From: CAZJWR01 sp964549765
GTDB taxonomy: Bacteria > Zixibacteria > MSB-5A5 > GN15 > JAAZOE01
Direction: 5' to 3'
DNA: 41,297 nucleotides
NCBI GenBank assembly: GCA_964549765.1
Contig: CAZJWR010000033.1
Span: 1 to 41,297 of the forward strand
Under the pieces are notes generated by a model. It worked only from the letters and a program-made list of their open reading frames with translations, was not told the origin of the DNA and made no database searches. Made by a program: the position numbers and the translations under genes. This document shows positions 24,476 to 33,266 of the stretch, in pieces; the stretch's first letter is position 1, and each line of letters opens with the position of its first letter.

Positions 24476-24640
24476 TTCAATCCTCCCGGGTGTGGCGCAT
24501 GCGGTTTCGTGACCGATATCATCGGTAAATCGGCGTGGGCGTACAACATCGAAAAACTACCGTCTCGCCAACCGTTTGGCAAGCCTGTTTTGGCCTGCCG
24601 GTCTTTTTCCGGGGCGGCAGACAACGCCGGCATAATCCGG

Positions 24641-24669
24641 TTGCATCCCGGCGGGCCTGAATGTATATT
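24641..24669 (+). promoter_or_regulatory. promoter of the GYD-domain gene
   Basis: TTGCAT (24641-24646) and TATATT (24664-24669) are 17 bp apart. Transcription would start near 24676, about 100 bp before the ATG at 24775. Confidence 0.6.
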
Positions 24670-24734
24670 TTTTTGCGTCGATAATAGTAATAGCGGATAT
24701 CCTTTCGACCTTTTGCGTCATATATGGAGATGAA

Positions 24735-24759
24735 TTGCCGAATAATGCGTATTCGGCAA
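24735..24759. promoter_or_regulatory. 10-bp inverted repeat just upstream of the GYD-gene ribosome site
   Basis: TTGCCGAATA (24735-24744) and TATTCGGCAA (24750-24759) form a perfect 10-bp stem with a 5-base spacer in the leader. It could be an operator downstream of the promoter or a translation-controlling RNA hairpin ending right before the ribosome site. Confidence 0.5.
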
Positions 24760-24774
24760 GAGGTTGGAGTTATT

Positions 24775-25095
24775 ATGGCCAAAAATCAAAAACCGGAAAT
24801 GCGGACGTTCATGCTTATGACCAAGCTGTCGCCCGAGATTACCAGCAAGGTGAAAGACCGGGCCCAGATCGGCCGCAAATGGCTCAACGAAGTCAAGAAG
24901 AAATGCCCGGAGGTGAAATTCAAGGCCCATTACGCTCTGCTGGGACCGTATGATTTTGTCGATATCTACGAGGCTCCCGACGAGGAATCGGCGGCTAAGG
25001 TATCGATGATCAGCATGGCCAACGGCGCCACCCAGGCTGAAAGCTGGACGGCCATCCCGTATAAGCGCTTTTTGAAGCTAACCCAGCAGGTCTGA
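24775..25095 (+). CDS. GYD domain-containing protein
   Basis: The start at 24775 is supported by TTGGAG upstream and by the fit to the family. The product (106 residues, MAKNQKPEMRTFMLMTKLSPE...) matches small GYD-domain proteins (PF08734): 'MLMTKLSPEITSKVKDR' at the start, 'HYALLGPYDFVDIYEAPDEESAAKVSMI' in the middle, and a C-terminal 'ESWTAIPYKRF'. The fold is ferredoxin-like and dimeric; the biochemical role is not established. It has its own promoter and a terminator at 25211-25246, so it is a single-gene unit. Confidence 0.82.
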   Translation: MAKNQKPEMRTFMLMTKLSPEITSKVKDRAQIGRKWLNEVKKKCPEVKFKAHYALLGPYDFVDIYEAPDEESAAKVSMISMANGATQAESWTAIPYKRFLKLTQQV

Positions 25096-25210
25096 TGCGA
25101 CGTTGCGTCGATGAGCCGTCCGGCGGTATGGGCGTCGGCGGGGGGCGTATATTATTTTCGGGCAGGGCTTGATTGTCGCCTCGTTATTGCGTATATACAT
25201 CGATATATGC

Positions 25211-25246
25211 GGTCAGGCAATCGACGGCCTGACCATTTTGTTTTAT
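25211..25246 (+). terminator. Rho-independent terminator after the GYD-domain gene
   Basis: GGTCAGGC (25211-25218) pairs perfectly with GCCTGACC (25227-25234), followed by ATTTTGTTTTA. The rest of 25096-25384 contains no gene; a TATATT box at 25148 lacks a matching -35. Confidence 0.75.
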
Positions 25247-25384
25247 CCCAGGGCGTGGCGGTATGTCTCCGCCGCCGGATTTCAGCGGAGTGGATATATG
25301 CCATGCGGATAAGCACTACGGTGGACACGAAAGTTCGCCGAAGATACGGGTAAGAGATAGAGCCATGGTGAAAGGAGTATTTGC

Positions 25385-25810
25385 ATGGCAGAGGCAAAAC
25401 CAGGCGACACCGTAAAGGTTCATTATACCGGCAAGCTCGATGACGGCACCGTCTTCGACAGCTCCCAGGATCGCGATCCGCTGGAATTCGAAATCGGCGC
25501 CGGGCAGATTATCCCGGGATTCGAGGACGGGATTGTCGGGATGAATATCGGCGACTCCAAATCGATCGTCATCCCGCCCGAAGATGCCTACGGACCGCGC
25601 CATCCGGGATGGCCCAAGCAGGTTGAAAAGGAGCGTATGCCCGAGAATTACACGCCGAAAGTGGGCGATATGCTTCAGGTCCAGGGTCCGGACGGCGATT
25701 ACATTCGTGTCATGATCACCGAGGTTTCCGACAACGCCGTGATCCTCGACAATCATCCGCTGGCCGGCAAGGCGCTGCATTTCGACGTGGAGCTGGTGGA
25801 AATCGGCTGA
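25385..25810 (+). CDS. FKBP-type peptidyl-prolyl isomerase, SlyD-like
   Basis: AAAGGAG precedes the ATG. The 141-residue product has the FKBP core ('DTVKVHYTGKLDDGTVFDSS', 'EFEIGAGQIIPGFEDGIVGMNIGDSKSIVIPPEDAYG') interrupted by the chaperone insert-in-flap region of SlyD-like proteins. It closes with 'DNHPLAGKALHFDVELVEI'. It catalyses cis-trans isomerisation of X-Pro bonds and probably assists folding in the cytoplasm; no signal peptide is present. The His-rich tail of E. coli SlyD is absent, so metal delivery is not suggested. Confidence 0.92.
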   Translation: MAEAKPGDTVKVHYTGKLDDGTVFDSSQDRDPLEFEIGAGQIIPGFEDGIVGMNIGDSKSIVIPPEDAYGPRHPGWPKQVEKERMPENYTPKVGDMLQVQGPDGDYIRVMITEVSDNAVILDNHPLAGKALHFDVELVEIG

Positions 25811-25952
25811 CCTATCGATTCGTCTTCTCTTCCCGGCGGCATGGGAAGATGATTTTCCGTGGATATTTTAGGCCTGCTTCCGTATATTGCGCCCGATGGC
25901 GGCGCCGGTGGGTCGCGCCGCGGAGTAGAAGAACCGAAGCAGGCGGCACGGT

Positions 25953-26531
25953 ATGCATAGCGAAGGTATATTCGGCGATCTTCCCCAGTTGGAAACAGAG
26001 CGGCTGATCCTGAGAAAACTGATTCCCGACGACGCCACGGACGTCTTCGCGTACGCCTCGGATCCTGAGGTGACCAAGTATCTGCTCTGGGATACGCATC
26101 GGACTATTTCCGATTCGCTGGCTTTTGTCTCGGCGGCGCTGGCCCGCTATCAGACGGGCGCTCCCGCCCCATGGGGGATCGTGCTCAAAGACGAGGGCAA
26201 AATAATCGGCACCTGCGATTACATCTCCTACCACGATACCCACAATCGGGCCGAGATCGGGTATGCCCTGGCTCGCCCCTGCTGGGGCCGTGGGATCATG
26301 ACCGAGGCGGTGCGCAAAATCCTCGATTACGGGTTTCGCGTCAAGAATTTCAACCGCGTCCAGGCCATGTGCGACGTGCCCAATATCGGGTCGGCGCGGG
26401 TGATGGAGAAAGCCGGCATGACCTTCGAGGGCATTCTCCGAGATTACATGATCCACCATAGCATCCCCCGCGACGTCAAAATGTATTCGATTCTCAAAGA
26501 CGAGTGGCTGCGGCCGGCGAGACCGGCGTGA
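25953..26531 (+). CDS. GNAT family N-acetyltransferase (RimJ/RimL-like)
   Basis: The 192-residue protein follows the RimJ/RimL-like Acetyltransf_3 pattern: 'LETERLILRKLIPDDATDVFAY' at the N-terminus, acetyl-CoA loop 'CWGRGIMTEAV' near residue 110, and 'MEKAGMTFEGILRDYM' near the end. It transfers an acetyl group to an amine of a protein or small molecule; the target is unknown. The ribosome site is weak. It is followed after 13 bp by the metallo-hydrolase gene and forms a compact three-gene cluster with it and a second GNAT gene. Confidence 0.85.
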   Translation: MHSEGIFGDLPQLETERLILRKLIPDDATDVFAYASDPEVTKYLLWDTHRTISDSLAFVSAALARYQTGAPAPWGIVLKDEGKIIGTCDYISYHDTHNRAEIGYALARPCWGRGIMTEAVRKILDYGFRVKNFNRVQAMCDVPNIGSARVMEKAGMTFEGILRDYMIHHSIPRDVKMYSILKDEWLRPARPA

Positions 26532-26544
26532 GGCTCAGGCGACC

Positions 26545-27420
26545 ATGGACCGGAACGAATTCGATATCGAAACCCTGCGGGACGGTGTTCATGTCGTCCG
26601 CCGTGCGGGATTGTGCAACATCGGCGTCTGCGTCAAGGACCGCTTTGCGCTGGTAATCGATTCGGGGTATCTCCCCCGGGCGGCCAAAAAGATATCGTCC
26701 GGCGTGCAAAACCGTTTTGATTGCACAATCGAACTATTGTTCAACACTCATTATCATTCCGACCACACGTTCGGCAATCAGGCTTTTTCCTCCCCGATTC
26801 TGGCGTCGGAACGGTGCCGCGAGATAATGGAATCATGCCGCGCCACCTACTGGAGCGATAAGGAAATCGAGGCGGCCCGGCGGGAAGACCCGCACCTGAT
26901 CGACGAGTGGCGGGATCTGGTCATCACTTCGCCCACGATCACCTTCGACGAGAGCATGGAGTATGACTTCCACGGCATCCGGCTGATATTTCAGCGCTTG
27001 GGCGGCCATTCGCCCGATTCATCGGTGCTGTATTTGCCGAAACAAAGACTGCTGTTCGCCGGCGATATCGCCTTCGGCGGCCGCTACCCGACGATTTTGG
27101 ATCATGACAGCGATCCGGCAGAGCTTGTCGATGTTCTCAATAAACTGACGCTTTATGATATCGAGACGATCGTCCCCGGACACGGAATCACCGGCGGCAA
27201 GGAGATGCTGAAACTTCTTGTTGATTATTTTGCCGGCCTGCTGGAGGCGGGTCGCCAGGCGTACGGCAAAGGCATAAGCCGCGACGAAGCGGCCGACTGG
27301 ATGCGGAATCGCTGCCATATCCCCGATATCCCCTTCGACGAACGACGCCATCGCCGCAACAGCATGTCCGTCTGGCAGTATCTCGATCATCTGAAGGACA
27401 ACAGGGAGACCCCGACATGA
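26545..27420 (+). CDS. MBL-fold metallo-hydrolase
   Basis: This 291-residue protein has the metallo-beta-lactamase fold. The H-x-H-x-D-H zinc motif is 'THYHSDH' (His69, His71, Asp73, His74), followed by the downstream ligands 'GGHSPDS', 'FAGDIAFGG' and 'VPGHG'. There is no signal peptide, so it is probably cytosolic. The family includes thioesterases, lactonases and glyoxalase II-like enzymes; this one cannot be assigned a substrate. Its stop codon overlaps the next start by 4 bp (ATGA), indicating translational coupling with the second acetyltransferase. Confidence 0.88.
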   Translation: MDRNEFDIETLRDGVHVVRRAGLCNIGVCVKDRFALVIDSGYLPRAAKKISSGVQNRFDCTIELLFNTHYHSDHTFGNQAFSSPILASERCREIMESCRATYWSDKEIEAARREDPHLIDEWRDLVITSPTITFDESMEYDFHGIRLIFQRLGGHSPDSSVLYLPKQRLLFAGDIAFGGRYPTILDHDSDPAELVDVLNKLTLYDIETIVPGHGITGGKEMLKLLVDYFAGLLEAGRQAYGKGISRDEAADWMRNRCHIPDIPFDERRHRRNSMSVWQYLDHLKDNRETPT

Positions 27421-27983
27421 TGCCGAATTTCAAAATCGAGGGCCGGCGCGTCAACCTGCGGACGACTGTAACCGAGGATATCGCGGATTATGAGCGATGG
27501 AACAACCCCGAACTTCTCACCTGGCAGTTCGACGGCCCCTATCACAAGCATGACCTGGCCGGGCGGGTCCTCCAGCGCAAGAAATGGCTGAACACCGACC
27601 AGGCCCCGCCCTACACGTTTCTTGAAATCGAGACAACCGACGGCGTGCATATCGGCTGGGTGGTCTTCTATTTCAATGTGGGCCTTTCCTCGATGCCCGA
27701 ATTCGGCATCAACATCGTCGAGGACGCTTACTGGAATCACGGATTGGGAACCGAGGCGACGGTTTTGTGGATCGATTATCTGTTTCGAAGCTGGGACTTC
27801 CATCGAATCGGCTTTTCCACGTGGAGCGGCAACGAGCGGATGACCGCGGTCGGCCGCAAACTCGGCTTTGTCGAGGAAGCTCGCATCCGGCGGGGATGTA
27901 AAGTTCAGGGCAAATATTACGATCGCATCAAAATGGGTATCCTGCGGGAGGATTGGCTGCGGCTGCACGCCTCTTCATCCTGA
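27417..27983 (+). CDS. GNAT family N-acetyltransferase
   Basis: This 188-residue GNAT protein has 'RVNLRTTVTEDIADYERWNNPELLTW' at the start, typical of RimJ-like enzymes. The acetyl-CoA loop is 'YWNHGLGTEATVLWIDYLF' and the late motif 'GRKLGFVEEARIRRGC'. It is only distantly similar to the GNAT at 25953, so the pair is not a recent duplicate. It overlaps the MBL gene by 4 bp and ends the cluster; the next gene is convergent. Confidence 0.85.
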   Translation: MMPNFKIEGRRVNLRTTVTEDIADYERWNNPELLTWQFDGPYHKHDLAGRVLQRKKWLNTDQAPPYTFLEIETTDGVHIGWVVFYFNVGLSSMPEFGINIVEDAYWNHGLGTEATVLWIDYLFRSWDFHRIGFSTWSGNERMTAVGRKLGFVEEARIRRGCKVQGKYYDRIKMGILREDWLRLHASSS

Positions 27984-28038
27984 CCGCAATTTCCATTCCC
28001 GGAACCTATCCATGTATGAGACCGCCGTTGATCTGCAG

Positions 28039-28947
28039 TTAATTCAGATGGTAGCGGATGAGGCTCCATCTCTCCAGAAGTGTTGGAAAGACATACACAG
28101 TATCATGCTCGAGGATTATCGGGCCGGTGCGCGGCGCATAATAGAATTTGTCTTTCGTGCTCGGATCGGTGTAGGTGCTCTCATAAACATAACAGTAGAA
28201 CAAGGGAAGCAGCGGAATCGCGACTAATTGGGATGTGGCGGTGATTTTGACCGATTCCCCGCGGACCGGATCGGCGTTATATATCTGCCCGATGATACCC
28301 GGAAATCTCAGCCACAAGTATGGGACGCCTGTCTCCGCCATGCGCCACAGGCCGTCATCCCGATTGGTTATCAAAACGGTGTCATTGACGATGAACCACT
28401 GTTCGGACTCGATAGTCGTATCGCCCACGACCAGGATGGTATCGTAGGACGTGTCGGGTACGACCGGGTTGGTGTAATTTATCACCTGATATTCCCACCG
28501 ATTGCCGATGGCCAGCGGCATGATATCACCGAAAGTCGTCGTGAACGACCAGACGTAGTTGGAGTCCATACGATTGCCGGCCACGTCGGTGACGGCGGTG
28601 GTGACCGTGGCCGTGTACGTCCCACCATATTGGAAATTGGAGTCGGGATTCAAGGCAGCGTTTCGGCTGCCATAGGTGATCGTGCCAGGCATACTGCCGT
28701 TGAGATAGAACGACGACCCGGTTATGGTGAGAGGATCGACATCCTCGTTGAAAGTGACCGTTACCAGCGCATCGAGAGCCACATTGGAATCGCCGTCGCC
28801 CGGCGAGGTAGCCGTGACTCTCGGCCCGGTCGTATCGGGTACCAGCGGCGCTTCCTTGTCCTTGCCGCAGCCGCCGGCCAGGATCAATACCAGAACGGGC
28901 ATAGTCATCACGGCTGATATTTTTGCGATATCGCGTCTGCTACCCAT
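28039..28947 (-). CDS. lipoprotein with one bacterial Ig-like (Big_5) domain and a shared C-terminal domain
   Basis: The 302-residue product has a lipoprotein signal peptide (lipobox ILAGGC) and a charged linker. One SbsA/Big_5-type Ig-like domain follows (about 40-140: 'PRVTATSPGDGDSNVALDALVTVTFNEDVDP' to 'NYVWSFTT'). The C-terminal domain (about 143-302) starts 'IMPLAIGNRWEYQV' and contains 'DDGLWRMAETGVPYLWLRFPG' and a late 'KFYYAPRTGPI'. That domain recurs in the next two minus-strand genes. It is presumably an envelope lipoprotein; function unknown. GGAAGG precedes the ATG. Confidence 0.8.
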   Translation of the reverse strand: MGSRRDIAKISAVMTMPVLVLILAGGCGKDKEAPLVPDTTGPRVTATSPGDGDSNVALDALVTVTFNEDVDPLTITGSSFYLNGSMPGTITYGSRNAALNPDSNFQYGGTYTATVTTAVTDVAGNRMDSNYVWSFTTTFGDIMPLAIGNRWEYQVINYTNPVVPDTSYDTILVVGDTTIESEQWFIVNDTVLITNRDDGLWRMAETGVPYLWLRFPGIIGQIYNADPVRGESVKITATSQLVAIPLLPLFYCYVYESTYTDPSTKDKFYYAPRTGPIILEHDTVYVFPTLLERWSLIRYHLN

Positions 28948-29012
28948 CGTACGTACCTTCCCGCCTGGCCTTATTCTTCTTCGCGATCATCAAGGGATCA
29001 CGACCCCGGCGC

Positions 29013-30212
29013 TTACTGCACGAAGGAATAAGACGACAGCTTTTCCGTTCTCCCATCCATTATATATTCCGCCGCGTTTTCGTATTGCACCATTCCTATA
29101 CCGTCAGCATAATATATCCGAAATCGCCGGGGCATTATAGCGTCATACAAAATACCTTCGTACTTATCGCATACAAAATCTCCGGCAGGAACGGTAATCA
29201 ACGTGTCCACAGCAACCAGCGTCAAGTGCGCGCGTTGATACGTGACGACATAAGTTGCCGAGTCACCCAGACGGCCTGGAGAGGCGGCCGCGCGGTAGAG
29301 GGAGTCGGTCTTAATTTCCCACAAGCCATCATCCCGGTCGGTATACTTTCTCCCAAGGTTATCCCGGAACCAGATTTCATCCCCGATGGTCGTTGTCGAT
29401 ACCAACGTTATCGTACTGTAGCCGGATGTCGTGTGCCCAAGCGTATCAATGGTCGTTACATAATACTCCCAGGAATTTCCTATCGCCAGCGGCATAATGA
29501 TCGGAGCAGCGATGGTGGTAAACGACCACGAATAATCCGCTGCCAGCGCGTTGCCCAGGGTATCGGTGATACCCGTAGTCAACGTCGCCGTATACGTATG
29601 ATTGGACATCAGCGTATCTTCCTGGATAAAGAGCAAGGTGTCCTTGCGGGTCTCGACTGCCCCCATAACGCCGTCGCTGAGATAAAAGGTGGACGTTGTC
29701 ACCGAGGCCGAATCGATTGGCTTGGACATCAGCACCCGGATAATAGCGTAGGTAGGGACATTCACGGCGCCGTCGGCGGGATCGGTCAGAAAAACGATCG
29801 GCCGCGTTGTGTCCGATCCGGTGGTGAAATGCCACACGTAATTCTGCGCCAGCCGATTGCCCGCCGCATCGCGCACATTCGTCGTCACCGTGGCCGTGTA
29901 TTCGTGATAGTATTCCAAATCTTGCGCCGGGATCAGCGTCGCCGAACGGCTGCTCGCCAGCACCGAATCGCCGGATAAGCCGACGATATATATGGTCTGG
30001 CTAGTGAGCATCGATGTGGTCATATCCTCGGAAAAGCCGACCTGAAGGTGAATATCCACAGCCACGCCGGTGTCGCCGTCGGCGGGAAACGTCGTCGTCA
30101 CCCGGGGCGGCGTGGTATCCGGCGCCGACTCGGTCGTCTTGTCCTCGGAACATCCCCAGATGATGAGACCGGCTATCAGCACTCCGGCCCAAAGGCAAAC
30201 TCGACTAAGCAT
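29013..30212 (-). CDS. lipoprotein with two Big_5 Ig-like domains and the shared C-terminal domain
   Basis: This 399-residue paralogue of the downstream gene has lipobox LIIWGC. Two consecutive Big_5-type Ig-like domains follow (about 35-135 and 140-240), each ending in the '(NY)VWHFTT' or 'DYSWSFTT' motif. The shared C-terminal domain begins 'IMPLAIGNSWEYYV' and contains 'DDGLWEIKTDSLY', 'VPAGDFVCDKYEG' and 'RIYYADGIGMVQYE'. A strong GGGAGGAG ribosome site precedes the ATG. Adjacent paralogues with one, two and zero Ig domains indicate local duplication followed by domain gain or loss. Confidence 0.82.
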   Translation of the reverse strand: MLSRVCLWAGVLIAGLIIWGCSEDKTTESAPDTTPPRVTTTFPADGDTGVAVDIHLQVGFSEDMTTSMLTSQTIYIVGLSGDSVLASSRSATLIPAQDLEYYHEYTATVTTNVRDAAGNRLAQNYVWHFTTGSDTTRPIVFLTDPADGAVNVPTYAIIRVLMSKPIDSASVTTSTFYLSDGVMGAVETRKDTLLFIQEDTLMSNHTYTATLTTGITDTLGNALAADYSWSFTTIAAPIIMPLAIGNSWEYYVTTIDTLGHTTSGYSTITLVSTTTIGDEIWFRDNLGRKYTDRDDGLWEIKTDSLYRAAASPGRLGDSATYVVTYQRAHLTLVAVDTLITVPAGDFVCDKYEGILYDAIMPRRFRIYYADGIGMVQYENAAEYIMDGRTEKLSSYSFVQ

Positions 30213-30294
30213 ATTATCTCCTCCCTCAGAATACCTATGATGCCATGGCCCCGGATTTTTTCGCGTTCCCCATAGTCATGAGGCCTCCGGCTCG

Positions 30295-30990
30295 TCAGCC
30301 GCCCGAATCGCCGCTCCTGGCGGAATCGCCCTGATGTTCCTTCAAATATTGACGCCGGAGCGCCTCCTGGCTACTTATCAGATTGAGTTCGGCCAGCATA
30401 TCCATAGCGATCGGCTGCTGTCCGCTCCGGTCCATAATTTCCATTTTGACCAATCCCACGCCGGGGGCGAAATAATAATTGGTGACCGCGTTCAACGGCA
30501 TGACCTTCTGAACATATTTGTAGCAATAATAGGTCCCGGCAGGCGATTTCACCTCCACCCCCGTCCCCTCCACCGTCGTCTGGGCCGTCGAGGCGCCGAT
30601 GAGGCTGGTGAAAGTATCCCCCGGTTCGGCCGGATATTTGGCGAACAGAAAAGGCTGCCCGACCGGAAGAGCGAACCAGAACCCGTCCTTACGGTTCATC
30701 ACCCATCCCTCCGTCCGCTGAAGCCCCCCGATGTAGAACCAGCGCTCACGATTGATCAGGGTATCGGATATCACCGACAGGGTGTCGATCAGAATGGCCC
30801 GGAGTTCGTTTTTGGCCGTATCCAGGCCATAGACATTATACACCCACATATTGCCGACTTCGAGCGGCATGATGATATTCCCGACTCGCTGGCCGGGACT
30901 TATGTCGATCGACGGCTCATCTGATTCCTTCTTGCTGCTGCAGCCCAGAAGGGTCAAAATGACGATTCCCGTTAGAAGTGCGTTCCGCAT
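30295..30990 (-). CDS. lipoprotein carrying only the shared C-terminal domain
   Basis: The start at 30990 (GGAGG upstream) gives a proper lipoprotein signal (MRNALLTGIVILTLLGCSSKK, Cys at position 17). The longer frame from 31047 would bury it. The 231-residue product lacks Ig-like domains and goes straight to the shared domain: 'IMPLEVGNMWVYNV', 'KDGFWFALPVGQPFLFAKYPAEPGDTF', 'SPAGTYYCYKYV', 'NYYFAPGVGLVKMEI'. It is the shortest member of the three-gene family and shows the domain stands alone. It is divergent from lysS. Confidence 0.8.
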   Translation of the reverse strand: MRNALLTGIVILTLLGCSSKKESDEPSIDISPGQRVGNIIMPLEVGNMWVYNVYGLDTAKNELRAILIDTLSVISDTLINRERWFYIGGLQRTEGWVMNRKDGFWFALPVGQPFLFAKYPAEPGDTFTSLIGASTAQTTVEGTGVEVKSPAGTYYCYKYVQKVMPLNAVTNYYFAPGVGLVKMEIMDRSGQQPIAMDMLAELNLISSQEALRRQYLKEHQGDSARSGDSGG

Positions 30991-31090
30991 GATATCCGTT
31001 CCTCCGATTATTCTGGCGTAATATACCCAAAAGTTGTACAAACGCAACGGTTACCGTGATCGATAAAATCGAAAAACGCCAATATCCTGT

Positions 31091-31120
31091 TTGCCATCGC
31101 CAGTCAAAATTATATATATT
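31091..31120 (+). promoter_or_regulatory. promoter of the lysS-clpC gene run
   Basis: TTGCCA (31091-31096) and TATATT (31115-31120) are 18 bp apart, within an AT-rich TATATATATT stretch that also allows shorter spacing. It lies ~70 bp upstream of lysS. Confidence 0.55.
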
Positions 31121-31191
31121 TGTAACTTGTGCCGTCCGCCTCGAAAATGGCCGTGAGCGCGGTCGGCGGGATACGATCAACGAGGTGAAAC

Positions 31192-32694
31192 ATGAGCGAA
31201 AAATCCCCGCGTGAAGAACCGGAGCGGACTATAGATCAGCTTATCGCCGGCCGAATCGACAAACTCGGCCGCCTGCGGGAACTGGGTATCAATCCCTATC
31301 CCTACCGTTACGAAGTCACCCATTCAACCCGAACGGCGCTGGCCGAGTACGATAATCTGGCCGAGGACGGAATCGAGATTTCGATGGCCGGGCGGATCGT
31401 CGCCGTCCGCAGGATGGGCAAGGCCTTGTTTTTCCATTTTCAGGACGAGCTCGGCCGCATGCAGGCTTATATGAAAAAGGACACGGTCGGCGATCGGCTG
31501 TGGGAAATTTTTGGTCTCATCGATATGGGCGACATTATCGGGATGACGGGAACGCTGTTCACAACCAAAACCGGCGAAAAAACACTTGCCGTCAAAAAGT
31601 TCGAGGTGCTGGCCAAGTCGCTGTATCCCCTGCCGGAGAAATATCACGGCCTCACCGACAAAGAGATGCGCTACCGTCAGCGCTACGTCGACCTGATCGC
31701 CAATCCCGAGGTGCGGCAGACGTTCCGGCTGCGGTCGGGCATCATCGGCGCCTTCCGCGAATTTCTCAACGGCCAGGGCTTCATGGAAGTCGAAACGCCC
31801 ATCCTCCAGCCGCTCTATGGCGGCGGGGCGGCCGAGCCGTTCGTGACCCATCACAACAAGCTCGACCGGGATCTGTATCTCCGGATCGCCGACGAGTTGT
31901 ATCTCAAACGCCTGATTATCGGCGGCTTCGACAAGGTTTGGGAATTCTGCAAGGATTTCCGCAACGAGGGCATGGACCGGCTGCACAACCCGGAATTTTC
32001 CATGATCGAATTGTATCAGGCCTACGCCGACTACAACGACATCATGAAGCTGTTCGAGGATCTCATGCGATTCGCAGTGGAGAAAATCCACGGCGGCACG
32101 GTCATCGAATACGAAGGCCACGCCCTCGATTTCGGCAAGCCGTTCCGGCGGCTGCCCATGCTTCAGGCGATCATCGAATACGGCGGTCCCGACCTGTCCG
32201 ACTTCGATTTCGAACGGGCCAAGAAGCTGGCCAAGGAGGCCGGTATCGCCACCGAGGGCATGGTCAACCACGGTCAGGTGGTGGAGGCGTTCTTCGGGTT
32301 GCTGGCCGAACCGAACTTGAGTGCGCCGACGTTCATCACCGATTTCCCGCGCGACGTGTCGCCGCTGGCCAAACCGCATCGGGATAACCCGAAATTAGTG
32401 GAACGGTTCGAAGCATTCATCGCCGGTATCGAATGTGGCAACGCCTTTTCCGAACTCACCGATCCCATCGACCAGCGGGAACGGTTCGTCGAACAGCGCC
32501 AGGCCGCCGCCGCCGGCGACCTCGAGGCGCATCAGATCGACGAGGATTTTCTGATGGCGTTATCCTACGGCATGCCGCCCACCGGCGGGTTGGGATTCGG
32601 CATCGATCGGCTGGTGATGATTCTGACCGATGCCCACAACATCCGCGACGTCATCCTGTTTCCGCAGATGAAACCGGAAGCGGAAGGCGAATGA
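31192..32694 (+). CDS. lysS: lysyl-tRNA synthetase, class II
   Basis: This 500-residue enzyme charges tRNA-Lys with lysine using ATP. The OB-fold anticodon-binding domain lies at about 55-155 ('ISMAGRIVAVRRMGKALFFHFQDELG'). Class II motif 1 is near 197 ('GFMEVETPIL'), motif 2 near 256 ('FRNEGMDRLHNPEFSMIELY') and motif 3 near 467 ('GLGFGIDRLVM'). GAGG precedes the ATG. It heads a plus-strand run that continues through a GNAT gene into lolC, lolD and mcsA-mcsB-clpC. Confidence 0.97.
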   Translation: MSEKSPREEPERTIDQLIAGRIDKLGRLRELGINPYPYRYEVTHSTRTALAEYDNLAEDGIEISMAGRIVAVRRMGKALFFHFQDELGRMQAYMKKDTVGDRLWEIFGLIDMGDIIGMTGTLFTTKTGEKTLAVKKFEVLAKSLYPLPEKYHGLTDKEMRYRQRYVDLIANPEVRQTFRLRSGIIGAFREFLNGQGFMEVETPILQPLYGGGAAEPFVTHHNKLDRDLYLRIADELYLKRLIIGGFDKVWEFCKDFRNEGMDRLHNPEFSMIELYQAYADYNDIMKLFEDLMRFAVEKIHGGTVIEYEGHALDFGKPFRRLPMLQAIIEYGGPDLSDFDFERAKKLAKEAGIATEGMVNHGQVVEAFFGLLAEPNLSAPTFITDFPRDVSPLAKPHRDNPKLVERFEAFIAGIECGNAFSELTDPIDQRERFVEQRQAAAAGDLEAHQIDEDFLMALSYGMPPTGGLGFGIDRLVMILTDAHNIRDVILFPQMKPEAEGE

Positions 32695-32739
32695 TGATCG
32701 TGTAACCGCCGATCGGTGCGGCGGTGGAAGTGAGAAAAC

Positions 32740-33237
32740 GTGCTGACCTATACCCGGCCCGATGTCGACGAACTGGACAAGCTGTTCGACCTGATGCGCA
32801 ACGAGGCGTCGGAGTACCTGAAGGACAGCCTGTGGCTGATCGGTCTGACGGTTTCAGCCTTTCGGGCCAAGTTCAAGTCGGTCGGCGAAGTCGTGGAAGT
32901 TCTATCCGACGAAGAACCGGCCGGGTTTTATTGGATAGAAAAACGCCGCGATATCCTGCACCTGCATGGTATAATCCTGAGGCGCGAATTCCAGGGACGC
33001 GGCCTTGGCCGCGAGGCCATGCTGAGGATCGAGGAAGAGCACGGCCGGGGAATGTCGGCGATAGAGCTTGGCGTCTATCGCGGGAACGGCGCCGCCCGGC
33101 GACTGTATGAAAGCCTCGGATATGTGGTCGTCAGGCAGCTCGACGACATCCATTTCGATATCATGCGCAAGACGCTGTCGCATGATAACGCCGAATCGGC
33201 TGCCTCTTCCGGCCCCGCCCGGCGGGACGGGGGATAA
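32740..33237 (+). CDS. GNAT family N-acetyltransferase
   Basis: The start is a GTG at 32740 behind GGAAGTGAG. The 165-residue protein has the GNAT acetyl-CoA loop 'REFQGRGLGREAML' and a C-terminal 'NGAARRLYESLGYVV' motif, both classic. It sits between lysS (45 bp) and lolC (29 bp), where it looks like an insertion into a common lysS-lol gene order. Substrate unknown. Confidence 0.82.
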   Translation: MLTYTRPDVDELDKLFDLMRNEASEYLKDSLWLIGLTVSAFRAKFKSVGEVVEVLSDEEPAGFYWIEKRRDILHLHGIILRREFQGRGLGREAMLRIEEEHGRGMSAIELGVYRGNGAARRLYESLGYVVVRQLDDIHFDIMRKTLSHDNAESAASSGPARRDGG

Positions 33238-33266
33238 CCCGGCTTCGCGCAAGGAAGGAATACAAT

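Noticed and set aside
25148..25153. TATATT box as a second promoter after the GYD gene
   Set aside because: No TTG-type -35 at 16-18 bp and a terminator follows 60 bp later.
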